From Marinobacter denitrificans (GTDB lineage Bacteria; Pseudomonadota; Gammaproteobacteria; Pseudomonadales; Oleiphilaceae), in assembly GCF_008795955.1 (NCBI RefSeq), contig NZ_VMHN01000008.1, forward strand, positions 1 through 64,000: a stretch of 64,000 nucleotides of DNA. Reading direction: 5' to 3'. The position numbers were made by a program, and so were the translations under genes. Under the pieces are notes generated by a model, which saw only the letters and a list, made by a program, of their open reading frames with translations, was not told where the DNA came from and made no database searches. This document shows, piece by piece, positions 43,400 to 51,776 of this stretch (position 1 is its first letter; each line of letters starts with the position of its first letter).

Positions 43400-44515
43400 T
43401 CATTCGGGGGTATAGGGCACGTATTCCACCACTTCCAGTTCAAAACCGGAAATTGCGGAAAATTTGATGGGTGGGCTTAACAGCCGCATTTTTCCAACAC
43501 CAAGATCCCTCAGGATCTGTGATCCGGTGCCGACGGTAAAATAAACACCGGAACTGCCCTTGCCCGCAGACTTTTTGTCCTGTTCGAAAAATTCGTGGAT
43601 ACGGTCTTCAAGATTGTAGCTGTCTTCGGCGCTGTTGAGCAGAACCACGACGCCACGACCTTCACCGGCAACCTTTTCCAGCGCATGGTGGAGCGGCCAG
43701 CTGCGGGAATCCACCCGGCGGGCACCGAGCAGGTCTCGCAGGGTATCGGTGATGTGAACACGAACCAGCACTGGATCATCCGCGGATATCTCGCCCATCA
43801 CCATGGCCAGATGAGTGGAGCCCTGAATGTTGTCGCGATAAGTGCGAAGGTTGAATACGCCGTATTCGGTGTCCAGATCGTACTGCTCCACGCACTCGAT
43901 GGTGCGCTCGTTCAACGTGCGATAATGGATCAGGTCTGCAATGGTGCCAATCTTGAGGTCATGGATCTCGGCAAATTTCTCGAGATCTTCACGACGGGCC
44001 ATAGAGCCATCGTCATTCATGATTTCGCAGATCACGCCAGCAGGTTCACATCCTGCCAGAGCTGCCAGGTCGCAGGAAGCCTCAGTATGGCCAGCGCGAC
44101 TGAGGACGCCGCCCGGGTCCGACATCAGCGGGAAAATATGCCCCGGCTGAACCAGATCGGATGCCTTGGCATTGCGCGCGACCGCTGCCTGCACGGTGCG
44201 GGCACGGTCAGCAGCTGATATGCCAGTGGTTACGCCTTCGGTTGCCTCAATAGAAAGCGTGAACTTGGTGCCAAAACCGGAGGCATTCTGCTGGACCATT
44301 AACGGCAAGCCAAGTTGTTCGCACCGTTGCCGGGTCATAGGCATACAGATGAGGCCACGACCAAACCGGGCCATGAAATTAATGGCCTCCGGCGTGCAGT
44401 GCTCGGCCGCCATCACGAGATCGCCTTCGTTTTCCCGGTCTTCATCATCCATCAGGATAACCATCTTGCCCTGACGAATGTCTGCGATAATGTCTTCTAT
44501 GCTGTTCAGTGCCAT
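43400..44515 (-). CDS. ribB: 3,4-dihydroxy-2-butanone 4-phosphate synthase with degenerate GTP cyclohydrolase II-like domain (RibBX)
   Basis: The N-terminal half (about residues 1-205) is a complete DHBP synthase: DDEDRENEGDLV at 23-34, SRAGHTEASCDLA and the conserved His/Asp motifs. It makes the four-carbon precursor of lumazine. The C-terminal half aligns with GTP cyclohydrolase II (VLVRVH and LRDLGVGKMRLL are kept) but the zinc-binding Cys triad (family motif with SxC...GD...CDC) is replaced by HITDTLRDLLGARRVDSR, and the EGRG motif is lost. This matches the RibBX variant described in Proteobacteria, so GCH II activity is not expected and a separate ribA is required elsewhere. 371 aa. Confidence 0.9.
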   Translation of the reverse strand: MALNSIEDIIADIRQGKMVILMDDEDRENEGDLVMAAEHCTPEAINFMARFGRGLICMPMTRQRCEQLGLPLMVQQNASGFGTKFTLSIEATEGVTTGISAADRARTVQAAVARNAKASDLVQPGHIFPLMSDPGGVLSRAGHTEASCDLAALAGCEPAGVICEIMNDDGSMARREDLEKFAEIHDLKIGTIADLIHYRTLNERTIECVEQYDLDTEYGVFNLRTYRDNIQGSTHLAMVMGEISADDPVLVRVHITDTLRDLLGARRVDSRSWPLHHALEKVAGEGRGVVVLLNSAEDSYNLEDRIHEFFEQDKKSAGKGSSGVYFTVGTGSQILRDLGVGKMRLLSPPIKFSAISGFELEVVEYVPYTPE

Positions 44516-44585
44516 ACCGTTTTTTGCACCCTTTTGGTCTGACCGCGCTGTTACCCGCTGCAGCCCACCATGAATTTAATACCCG

Positions 44586-45701
44586 TTAGGCCGGCGCCAG
44601 GATCAGTCGCTGATCCTCACCCAGCTGACGGCGATCCAGCACTTTCCATTGTACCTTGTCCGCCATGGATTCCAGCGGCAGATTGGCCGTTGGCCGGCCA
44701 GTACTGCCCAGGAACACCGGTGCCTGATAGAGCCAGAGCTCATCAACCAGGTGCTCATTGATAAAGGTTCCGGCCAGCGTCGGGCCGGCTTCCACCAGGA
44801 GTTCGTTGATGCCCAGCTCACCCAGCGAGTCCAGGAGTTCACGGACATCGATTCCGTTGTCTTTCCAGGCAACGCCTGTAAGGCCGACCCCAAGCGCTGC
44901 GAGATCCTGCGCCTGGGCGGTTGGCAATGTGGGAGACGCGCAGTAAACCTGAACATTGCCTCCCTGGAGGATGGTAGCATCAGGAGGCGTGCGGGCATCC
45001 CGGTCGGCAATTACCCGCAGGGGCTGCCTTGACGGTTCCGTGGCATCACCAATGTCTCCCAGTTCGCCCCTGCGCACGGTCAGGGAGGGATTGTCAGCCA
45101 AAACCGTTCCCACACCGGTCAGGATGGCATCGCTGATAGCCCTCAGACGCTGCACGTCGCGGCGGGCTGCTTCACCCGTAATCCACTGGCTTTCGCCTGA
45201 GGCCATGGCGGTTCTTCCGTCCAGACTGGCCGCCATTTTAAGCCGAACGTAGGGGCGGCCCACATTCATCCGCTTCATGAAACCGGGATTTAGCCGCACG
45301 GCCTCCTCTGCCAGCAAGCCTTCAGTGACCCGAACGCCCGCCTCACGAAGCATATCCAGCCCACGACCCGAGACAGACGGGTTGGGGTCCTTGGTGGCGG
45401 CAAACACATGAGCCACGCCGGCCTCGATCAGAGCTTTTGCACAAGGCGGGGTTCGCCCGAAATGGCTACAGGGCTCCAGCGTAACGTAGGCCGTTGCACC
45501 ACGGGCATCCGGTCCTGCCTGGCTCAGTGCCCGGATCTCCGCATGGGCCTCACCGGCCCGTTCGTGCCAGCCTTCGCCAAGAATCCTGCTGCCACTGGCG
45601 ATCACGCAACCCACGCGAGGGTTGGGATGGGTAGAATAGCGGCCCCGCCAGGCCAGCTGCACAGCCCTGGCCATGAACGCGGTGTCCTGGGCGTCGATCA
45701 T
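44586..45701 (-). CDS. ribD: Bifunctional riboflavin deaminase/reductase
   Basis: Deaminates and reduces the pyrimidine intermediate of riboflavin synthesis. N-terminal cytidine-deaminase-type zinc site: H53 and E55 in HAEIRAL, C78 and C87 in EPCSHFGRTPPC. The C-terminal half is a DHFR-like reductase. 371 aa. Starts 4 bp inside the end of nrdR (ATGA overlap). Next downstream is ribB after only 70 bp; the usual riboflavin synthase gene is absent. Confidence 0.96.
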   Translation of the reverse strand: MIDAQDTAFMARAVQLAWRGRYSTHPNPRVGCVIASGSRILGEGWHERAGEAHAEIRALSQAGPDARGATAYVTLEPCSHFGRTPPCAKALIEAGVAHVFAATKDPNPSVSGRGLDMLREAGVRVTEGLLAEEAVRLNPGFMKRMNVGRPYVRLKMAASLDGRTAMASGESQWITGEAARRDVQRLRAISDAILTGVGTVLADNPSLTVRRGELGDIGDATEPSRQPLRVIADRDARTPPDATILQGGNVQVYCASPTLPTAQAQDLAALGVGLTGVAWKDNGIDVRELLDSLGELGINELLVEAGPTLAGTFINEHLVDELWLYQAPVFLGSTGRPTANLPLESMADKVQWKVLDRRQLGEDQRLILAPA

Positions 45702-46216
45702 GGCTTTCCTTTGGAGGAATGGTTATCTGCCAGAACCTTGGCCACATCCACAGGGTCGTCGCCCGAGGTGGCGGAGAGCCGCTCGATCTCTTCCTTGAAC
45801 TCGTTTACATCCTGAAAGCTGCGATAGACCGAGGCAAACCGAACGTAGGCAACTTTGTCCAGTTGCCGCAACTCCGTCATCACCTCTTCACCCAACTGCA
45901 TGGATTTTACTTCCCGCTCGCCGGTAGCCCGTAACCGGAACCTGATACGGTTGAGCGCCGCCTCGATTTCCTCGATGCTGACAGGGCGTTTTTCCAGAGC
46001 TTTCATCAGGCCCGCCCTCAGCTTCTCCTCATCAAACGGCTGACGTGTACCATCCTGTTTGACCACACGGGGCATCACTAATTCGGCGGATTCAAAGGTG
46101 GTAAAACGCTCACGACAGGACAGACACTCCCTGCGGCGACGCACCTGATCACCCTCGGCCACCAGCCTGGAGTCGATTACCTTGGTATCCGCTTCACCAC
46201 AGAAAGGACAATGCAT
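45698..46216 (-). CDS. nrdR: Transcriptional repressor NrdR
   Basis: ATP/dATP-dependent repressor of ribonucleotide reductase genes. N-terminal zinc ribbon (CPFCGEADTKVIDSR and CLSCRERF) then an ATP-cone domain. 172 aa from the ATG at 46216. Overlaps ribD by 4 bp, as is common in gammaproteobacteria. Confidence 0.95.
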   Translation of the reverse strand: MHCPFCGEADTKVIDSRLVAEGDQVRRRRECLSCRERFTTFESAELVMPRVVKQDGTRQPFDEEKLRAGLMKALEKRPVSIEEIEAALNRIRFRLRATGEREVKSMQLGEEVMTELRQLDKVAYVRFASVYRSFQDVNEFKEEIERLSATSGDDPVDVAKVLADNHSSKGKP

Positions 46217-46235
46217 AAACTGAAGCTCCTGCAAT

Positions 46236-46268
46236 CCGTCAGGCGTTGCGCTGCAAAGCGCCTGACGG
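46236..46268 (-). terminator. Hairpin between glyA and nrdR
   Basis: CCGTCAGGCG (46236-46245) and CGCCTGACGG (46259-46268), 10-bp perfect stem, with an extra TTGC/GCAA pairing in the loop. No T-run, so terminator or attenuator function is uncertain. Confidence 0.45.
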
Positions 46269-46282
46269 TGCGTTAGGGCTGA

Positions 46283-47539
46283 TTAGCCGGCGTATACCGG
46301 GAAACGATCACACAGCCCGGCGACCTGCTCACGAACCCGGTCATTAACCGCTTCGTCTTCCAGGTTATCCAGAATGTCACACATCCAGCCCGCCAGATCG
46401 CGACACTCGGACTCACCAAAGCCGCGGGTCGTGACCGCCGGGGTACCGATACGCAGGCCAGAGGTCACGAACGGTGAGCGAGGGTCGTTCGGAACCGCAT
46501 TCTTGTTTACAGTGATGTGGGCGCGGCCAAGGGCGGCATCCGCGTCCTTCCCGGTAATATCCTGCTTGATCAGGCTGACCAGGAACAGGTGGTTCTCGGT
46601 GCCGCCGGAAATCACATCAAAACCACGTGACACAAACACCTCAGCCATGGCTTTGGCATTTTTGATTACCTGCTTCTGATAGGCCTTGAATTCATCACTC
46701 ATGGCTTCCTTGAAGCAGACGGCCTTGGCCGCAATCACGTGCATCAGCGGGCCGCCCTGACCGCCGGGGAACACTGCAGAGTTCAGCTTCTTCTGCAGAT
46801 CAGCGTCATCACAGGCCAGAATCAAACCGCCACGGGGACCACGCAATGTCTTGTGGGTAGTGGTCGCGACGACATGGGCGTGAGGAATCGGGTCCGGGTA
46901 AACGCCAGCCGCTACCAGGCCTGCAACATGCGCCATGTCCACAAACAGGTAGGCGCCAATCTTGTCTGCAATCTCACGGAAACGGGCAAAGTCCAGGGCC
47001 TGGGAATAGGCCGAGAAGCCGGCAATGATCATCTTCGGCTTGTGCTCTACGGCAAGGCTTTCCACTTCATCGTAGTCGATCAGGCCGGTATCCGGGTTCA
47101 GGCCATACTGCACGGCGTTATAGATCTTGCCGGAGAAGTTGACGCTGGCACCATGGGTCAGGTGGCCGCCATGGGCGAGGCTCATGCCAAGAACGGTATC
47201 GCCTGGCTTGAGCAGCGCCATGAAAACGGCAGAGTTGGCCTGGGATCCGGAGTGTGGCTGCACATTGGCATAAGCTGCGCCAAACAGCTCCTTGGCTCGA
47301 CTGATGGCCAGGTCTTCAGCGATATCCACAAACTCGCAACCACCGTAATAACGCTTGCCGGGATAGCCTTCCGCATACTTGTTGGTCAGCACGCTGCCCT
47401 GGGCTTCCATCACCCGCGGGCTGGTATAGTTTTCAGACGCGATCAGCTCAATATGAGCTTCCTGGCGTTTCTCTTCCGCCTGCATGGCGTTCCAGAGCTC
47501 GTCGTCAAAGCCGGCGATTTTCATATCACGATTAAACAT
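46283..47539 (-). CDS. glyA: Serine hydroxymethyltransferase
   Basis: PLP enzyme interconverting serine and glycine, main source of one-carbon units. The PLP lysine lies in TTTHKTLRGPRGG (about residue 230). 418 aa, normal length. A TAGAAT (47586-47591 on the minus strand) could be its -10; no clear -35. First gene before nrdR-ribD-ribB-ribH-nusB-thiL on the same strand. Confidence 0.97.
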   Translation of the reverse strand: MFNRDMKIAGFDDELWNAMQAEEKRQEAHIELIASENYTSPRVMEAQGSVLTNKYAEGYPGKRYYGGCEFVDIAEDLAISRAKELFGAAYANVQPHSGSQANSAVFMALLKPGDTVLGMSLAHGGHLTHGASVNFSGKIYNAVQYGLNPDTGLIDYDEVESLAVEHKPKMIIAGFSAYSQALDFARFREIADKIGAYLFVDMAHVAGLVAAGVYPDPIPHAHVVATTTHKTLRGPRGGLILACDDADLQKKLNSAVFPGGQGGPLMHVIAAKAVCFKEAMSDEFKAYQKQVIKNAKAMAEVFVSRGFDVISGGTENHLFLVSLIKQDITGKDADAALGRAHITVNKNAVPNDPRSPFVTSGLRIGTPAVTTRGFGESECRDLAGWMCDILDNLEDEAVNDRVREQVAGLCDRFPVYAG

Positions 47540-47903
47540 GGATGCGCTGCCCCTGTGTGCTTAGCTGCCCGAAAAATGGGCCGCTATTCTATCTTACAAA
47601 TGGGTAAAAAATCACCCTTTACGCCGTCCGCAGATACCGACACGCGGCCAGGGAGGGTTTTTGCTCAATTGCTATCCCTGTTTGGTTTCGATACCTTACT
47701 TGGTCAATATTCATTGGTTGCGGCTACTGTACTATGGAGTACCGGCCATCGGGCAGGGCGTTCCGGGATACGCTGTGAATACGTCCCTGTACGCTCGACA
47801 AAATCATCCATGATTTTGACGATCCCGGATCGCCCTGCCCGATGGGCTCAGCCCGACACCCTCAGTGATTCAATCTCTTATTTCGCAAGAGGATTCTGAC
47901 AGC
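47540..47903. other. 364-bp divergent region upstream of glyA and ettA
   Basis: No gene. It holds a possible glyA -10 (TAGAAT on the minus strand, 47586-47591) and palindromic element C (47746-47845). The stretch 47650-47740 shows nothing recognisable. The ettA promoter was not found; if it lies left of element C the element would be in the ettA leader. Confidence 0.5.
47746..47845 (-). repeat. Palindromic element C (covarying-arm family), between glyA and ettA
   Basis: Arms 47746-47769 and 47822-47845 pair at 23 of 24 positions. On the minus strand the core is CAAAATCA/TGATTTTG with loop TGGA, CGAGC, a small hairpin with loop GGGA, and TTCACAGCGT. Compared with B the hairpin has an A-to-T change matched by T-to-A on the other arm. 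Confidence 0.85.
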
Positions 47904-49565
47904 ATGGCCCAATATGTATACACCATGAACCGCGTGGGCAAGGTGGTTCCTCCCAAGCGTGAAATTCTGAAAGACATTTCCCTTAGCTTTTTTCCGGGCG
48001 CCAAGATCGGCGTACTGGGCCTCAATGGCGCCGGTAAGTCCACGTTGCTACGTATTATGGCCGGTATAGATCAGGATTACATTGGTGAAGCCCGCCCCCA
48101 GCCCGGCATCAACGTGGGTTACTTGCCTCAGGAGCCCGAGCTGGATGACAGCAAGACCGTCAAGGAAATTGTCGACGAGGCGGTTTCCGGAATTCATGAC
48201 GCCCTGGCCGAGCTGGACCAGGTCTATGCCGCCTACGCAGAGCCAGATGCCGATTTTGATGCGCTAGCCAAAAAGCAGGGGAAGCTGGAAGCCTTTATTC
48301 AGGCCAGCGATGGGCATGATATCGAGCGCAAGATGGAAGTCGCCGCCGACGCCCTGCGCCTGCCAGCCTGGGATGCGCCGGTCAAGAATCTGTCTGGCGG
48401 GGAGCGTCGCCGCGTTGCACTTTGCCGTCTACTGCTCTCCAGCCCGGACATGCTGCTTCTGGACGAGCCCACCAACCATCTGGACGCGGAATCCGTGGCC
48501 TGGCTGGAGCGCTTCCTGCACGACTATACCGGCACCGTAGTGGCTATTACCCACGATCGTTACTTCCTGGATAACGTGGCCGGCTGGATCCTGGAGCTGG
48601 ACCGTGGCCAGGGTATCCCTTTCGAGGGCAACTACAGCCAGTGGCTGGAGAACAAGGAAAAGCGCCTTGAGGTGGAAGCCAAGCAGGAGGCTTCCCGCCA
48701 GAAGAGCATCAAGCACGAGCTGGAGTGGGTGCGCAGTAACGCCAAGGGCCGACAGTCGAAGAGCAAGGCCCGCCTGGCCCGCTTTGAGGAGATGAGCTCC
48801 CAGGAGTTCCAGAAGCGCAACGAAACCAACGAGCTTTACATCCCGCCCGGACCACGTCTGGGTGACAAGGTGATTGAGGTGGACGGCATCAGCAAATCCT
48901 TCGATGACCGGCTGCTGTATGAGGATGTATCCTTCAGCGTTCCCCCGGGCGCCATCGTGGGCATTATCGGCGGCAACGGCGCCGGCAAATCCACCCTCTT
49001 CCGCATGATTGCGGGTTATGACAAGCCAGATAGCGGCTCCATAACGGTTGGCGAGACGGTAAAACTGGCCTACGTGGACCAGATGAGGGATCTCAACGGC
49101 GACAACACCGTCTGGGAAGAGCTCAGCGACGGTAACGACATCATGAAGATCGGCAACTACGAAACCCCGTCACGGGCTTATGTGGGCCGGTTCAACTTCA
49201 AGGGCTCTGATCAGCAGAAGCGCGTGGCGGACCTGTCCGGTGGTGAGCGCAACCGCCTGCATCTGGCGAAGCTGTTGAAAGAAGGCGGCAACGTACTGCT
49301 GCTGGACGAACCTACCAACGACCTGGACGTGGAAACTCTCCGCGCCCTGGAAGAAGCCTTGCTGAACTTCCCCGGCTCCGCCCTGGTCATTTCCCACGAC
49401 CGCTGGTTCCTGGACCGGGTGGCCACCCATATCCTGGCGTTCGAGGATGACGGCGAAGTGGTCTACTTCGAGGGTAACTTCAGCGAATATGATGAGGACC
49501 ACAAGAAGCGCAAGGGCGATTCGGCGATGGTGCCGCAGCGGATGAAGTATAAGAAGCTGGCGTAA
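47904..49565 (+). CDS. ettA: Energy-dependent translational throttle protein EttA
   Basis: ABC-F protein that binds the ribosomal E site and gates translation by energy level. Two ATPase domains, with Walker A GLNGAGKST and GGNGAGKST, two LSGGE signatures (NLSGGERRRVALC and DLSGGERNRLHLA), and the linker (PtIM) between them. 553 aa from the ATG at 47904. The stop overlaps the radA start (TAATG). Confidence 0.95.
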   Translation: MAQYVYTMNRVGKVVPPKREILKDISLSFFPGAKIGVLGLNGAGKSTLLRIMAGIDQDYIGEARPQPGINVGYLPQEPELDDSKTVKEIVDEAVSGIHDALAELDQVYAAYAEPDADFDALAKKQGKLEAFIQASDGHDIERKMEVAADALRLPAWDAPVKNLSGGERRRVALCRLLLSSPDMLLLDEPTNHLDAESVAWLERFLHDYTGTVVAITHDRYFLDNVAGWILELDRGQGIPFEGNYSQWLENKEKRLEVEAKQEASRQKSIKHELEWVRSNAKGRQSKSKARLARFEEMSSQEFQKRNETNELYIPPGPRLGDKVIEVDGISKSFDDRLLYEDVSFSVPPGAIVGIIGGNGAGKSTLFRMIAGYDKPDSGSITVGETVKLAYVDQMRDLNGDNTVWEELSDGNDIMKIGNYETPSRAYVGRFNFKGSDQQKRVADLSGGERNRLHLAKLLKEGGNVLLLDEPTNDLDVETLRALEEALLNFPGSALVISHDRWFLDRVATHILAFEDDGEVVYFEGNFSEYDEDHKKRKGDSAMVPQRMKYKKLA

Positions 49566-50944
49566 TGGCGAAAACCAGAACTGCCTTCGTCTGCACCGAA
49601 TGCGGTGCTGATTATTCCAAGTGGCAGGGCCAGTGCACCGCCTGCCAGGCCTGGAACACCATCAGCGAGGTCCGCGGCGTCAGTGGCGGCAATGCCAAGG
49701 GTGCCCGCGGGGCACGCTTCGAGGGCTTTGCAGGTAGTCTGTCGGAAGTAAAAAGCCTGGACGACGTCAGCCTTGCCGAACAGCCTCGCATCAGTTCCGG
49801 CATGCAGGAGTTCGATCGCGTTCTGGGTGGCGGGCTTGTGGAAGGTTCTGCCATTCTCATGGGCGGCCATCCCGGTGCTGGCAAGAGTACCCTGCTGCTG
49901 CAGGCGGTCTGTCACCTGGCATCCAGCGTACCTGCTCTCTATGTAACCGGTGAAGAGTCACTGCAACAGGTTGCCATGCGCGCCAAGCGCCTGGGGCTGC
50001 CCACCAAAGACCTTAAGATGCTATCCGAGACCAGCGTGGAGCGGGTGATGCAGGTAGCGGAGATCGAAAAGCCCCGCATTCTGGTGGTGGACAGTATCCA
50101 GGTGATGCATGTGGCCGAAACCGAATCCGCCCCGGGCAGCGTATCCCAGGTGCGGGAGAGTGCCGCTTACCTGACTCGCTTTGCCAAACAGACCGGAACA
50201 ATCCTCTTCCTGGTAGGGCACGTCACCAAAGATGGTAGCCTCGCCGGCCCCAAGGTGCTGGAGCACATGATCGACTGCTCTATCCTGCTGGAAGGCTCCA
50301 GTGACAGCCGTTACCGCACCCTGCGTGGCATCAAGAATCGTTTTGGCGCAGTGAACGAGTTGGGCGTGTTTGCAATGCTGGAACAGGGGCTCAAGGAAGT
50401 TAAAAATCCCAGCGCCATATTCCTTAATCGTGGCGAGGAGGCGGCCCCGGGCAGTGTCGTTATGGTGGTCTGGGAGGGCACACGGCCAATGCTGGTGGAG
50501 ATCCAGGCGTTGGTGGATATGGCCCAGGGGGGCTACCCAAGGCGTGTTGCGGTGGGGTTGGACCAGAACCGGCTGGCAATGCTTCTGGCGGTACTGCATC
50601 GCCATGGGGGCATGCATGTATCGGATCAGGATGTATTCGTAAATGTGGTGGGTGGCGTGAAGGTCAACGAGACCAGCGCGGACCTGGCGCTGCTAGCTGC
50701 CATTGTGTCGTCCTTCCGCGACCGGGCCCTGCCCCAGGATCTGGTGATCTTTGGTGAAGTCGGCCTGTCCGGCGAAATCCGGCCTGTACCCAGTGGCCAG
50801 GAACGCATCTACGAGGCTGCCAAGCACGGCTTTACTCGTGCCCTGGTGCCGAAATCCAACGCACCTCGAAAGTCTATTGAAGGAATGAAAGTTATTCCCG
50901 TGACCAAGCTTAGTGATGCCCTGACGGCTTTGGAGGAGCTTTAA
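49565..50944 (+). CDS. radA: DNA repair protein RadA
   Basis: RecA-like ATPase for recombination and DNA repair, with DnaB-like branch migration activity. Zinc finger with C10, C13, C24 and C27, Walker A GGHPGAGKST, the RadA-specific KNRFG motif (GIKNRFGAVNELG) and a Lon-protease-like C-terminal domain. 459 aa. Translationally coupled to ettA. Confidence 0.95.
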   Translation: MAKTRTAFVCTECGADYSKWQGQCTACQAWNTISEVRGVSGGNAKGARGARFEGFAGSLSEVKSLDDVSLAEQPRISSGMQEFDRVLGGGLVEGSAILMGGHPGAGKSTLLLQAVCHLASSVPALYVTGEESLQQVAMRAKRLGLPTKDLKMLSETSVERVMQVAEIEKPRILVVDSIQVMHVAETESAPGSVSQVRESAAYLTRFAKQTGTILFLVGHVTKDGSLAGPKVLEHMIDCSILLEGSSDSRYRTLRGIKNRFGAVNELGVFAMLEQGLKEVKNPSAIFLNRGEEAAPGSVVMVVWEGTRPMLVEIQALVDMAQGGYPRRVAVGLDQNRLAMLLAVLHRHGGMHVSDQDVFVNVVGGVKVNETSADLALLAAIVSSFRDRALPQDLVIFGEVGLSGEIRPVPSGQERIYEAAKHGFTRALVPKSNAPRKSIEGMKVIPVTKLSDALTALEEL

Positions 50945-50974
50945 GCTCTGGAACCTAGCCTGCTTGGTCAGGTG

Positions 50975-51094
50975 TATGGGAGGGGTTGGTAACACCTTTC
51001 CAAAAAACGCTTCAAGCACATCCATGTGCGCTTGGGCTCCGCCATCCCTGGCTCCGCACATTTTTGGAAAGGTGTTACCAACCCCTCCCCCATA
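50975..51094 (-). repeat. Palindromic element D (covarying-arm family), between radA and the PilZ gene
   Basis: The longest arms: 50975-51006 and 51061-51094, including 26 consecutive perfect pairs (50981-51006 with 51061-51086), plus 6 more after a 2-base bulge. On the minus strand the core has CCAGGGATGG, a GAGC-like segment, CATGGATG in a hairpin, and AAGCGT as tail; its core is the most diverged. The gap is convergent, so it may terminate both genes. Confidence 0.78.
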
Positions 51095-51163
51095 ATATGC
51101 AGCTATCTCGTCACCGTAGGTCGGATTAGGCCGACAGGCCGTAATCCGACAAAAACCATCAGG

Positions 51164-51532
51164 TTACTCAATCAAATGCGCAAACTCCCTCTCCAGCAGC
51201 GCCTGATCCCCCAGATTCAACTCCACCAGCCGCTTCAGATGAGTCGCACTCTCAAGATCAATATACTGACACTTGAACCCCAACCGATGCTCTTCAATAT
51301 GCCGTAACGCCACCGCCATCACGATCGCGGCTTTATGATCATCAAGGTGGATAATCACCTCGCACGGCTGTTTCAACGGAACATTCCATCCCTTCGGCCG
51401 CTGCACCAGAACGCCCTTCAGTGAAATATCCAATACCTCGGTCGGCCACACTTCATCCTGGCAATGCAGTTCACACTCGGCATCGAAGGATATTCGGTGG
51501 AAACGACGTTTTTCGGGAGATTTGGCTGGCAA
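51164..51532 (-). CDS. PilZ domain protein (c-di-GMP receptor candidate)
   Basis: 122-aa protein consisting of a single PilZ domain. The c-di-GMP-binding arginines are in RRFHRI near residue 8-13 and the second motif is DISLKG (residues about 35-40), both as in functional receptors. It may link c-di-GMP to pili or surface behaviour, but the partner is unknown. It is flanked by two palindromic elements in inverted orientation (D and E). Confidence 0.85.
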   Translation of the reverse strand: MPAKSPEKRRFHRISFDAECELHCQDEVWPTEVLDISLKGVLVQRPKGWNVPLKQPCEVIIHLDDHKAAIVMAVALRHIEEHRLGFKCQYIDLESATHLKRLVELNLGDQALLEREFAHLIE

Positions 51533-51649
51533 GATTTACTCCTGGTTACCGGTCTTGTCTGATATGACTATAGACCCCACAGGAGCTTCTATCTAGCGTC
51601 AACACCGAACAGGGGACTCTGCGGAGCGATAACTCGAAAGTGGGGCAGA

Positions 51650-51756
51650 GGGTGGTTGCCGGGCCGTTCCAAAACCGTGGAGCGCCATGGATGGCGCGAC
51701 CGAGCCCTCCAGGGATGGATTCACGGGCGTGTTTTGGAACGGCCCGGCAACCGCCC
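51650..51756 (+). repeat. Palindromic element E (covarying-arm family), between the PilZ gene and hemE
   Basis: Arms 51650-51675 and 51731-51756 pair at all 26 positions counting one T-G wobble. Core plus-oriented: GCGCCA/TGGCGC with loop TGGA, CGAGCC, CCA/TGG with loop GGGA, then ATTCACGGGCGT. Subfamily II. Confidence 0.85.
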
Positions 51757-51776
51757 GATACTCCCAACTATCAGTC

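Noticed and set aside
44516..44585. FMN riboswitch before ribB
   Set aside because: The 70-bp gap lacks the conserved RFN-element segments and is too short.
24729..51756. The six palindromic elements as a CRISPR, attC or classical REP family
   Set aside because: They are single, widely spaced copies with no spacers; arms are copy-specific; no integron-type ends or REP tetranucleotide hairpin, and no associated transposase or integrase is in the window.
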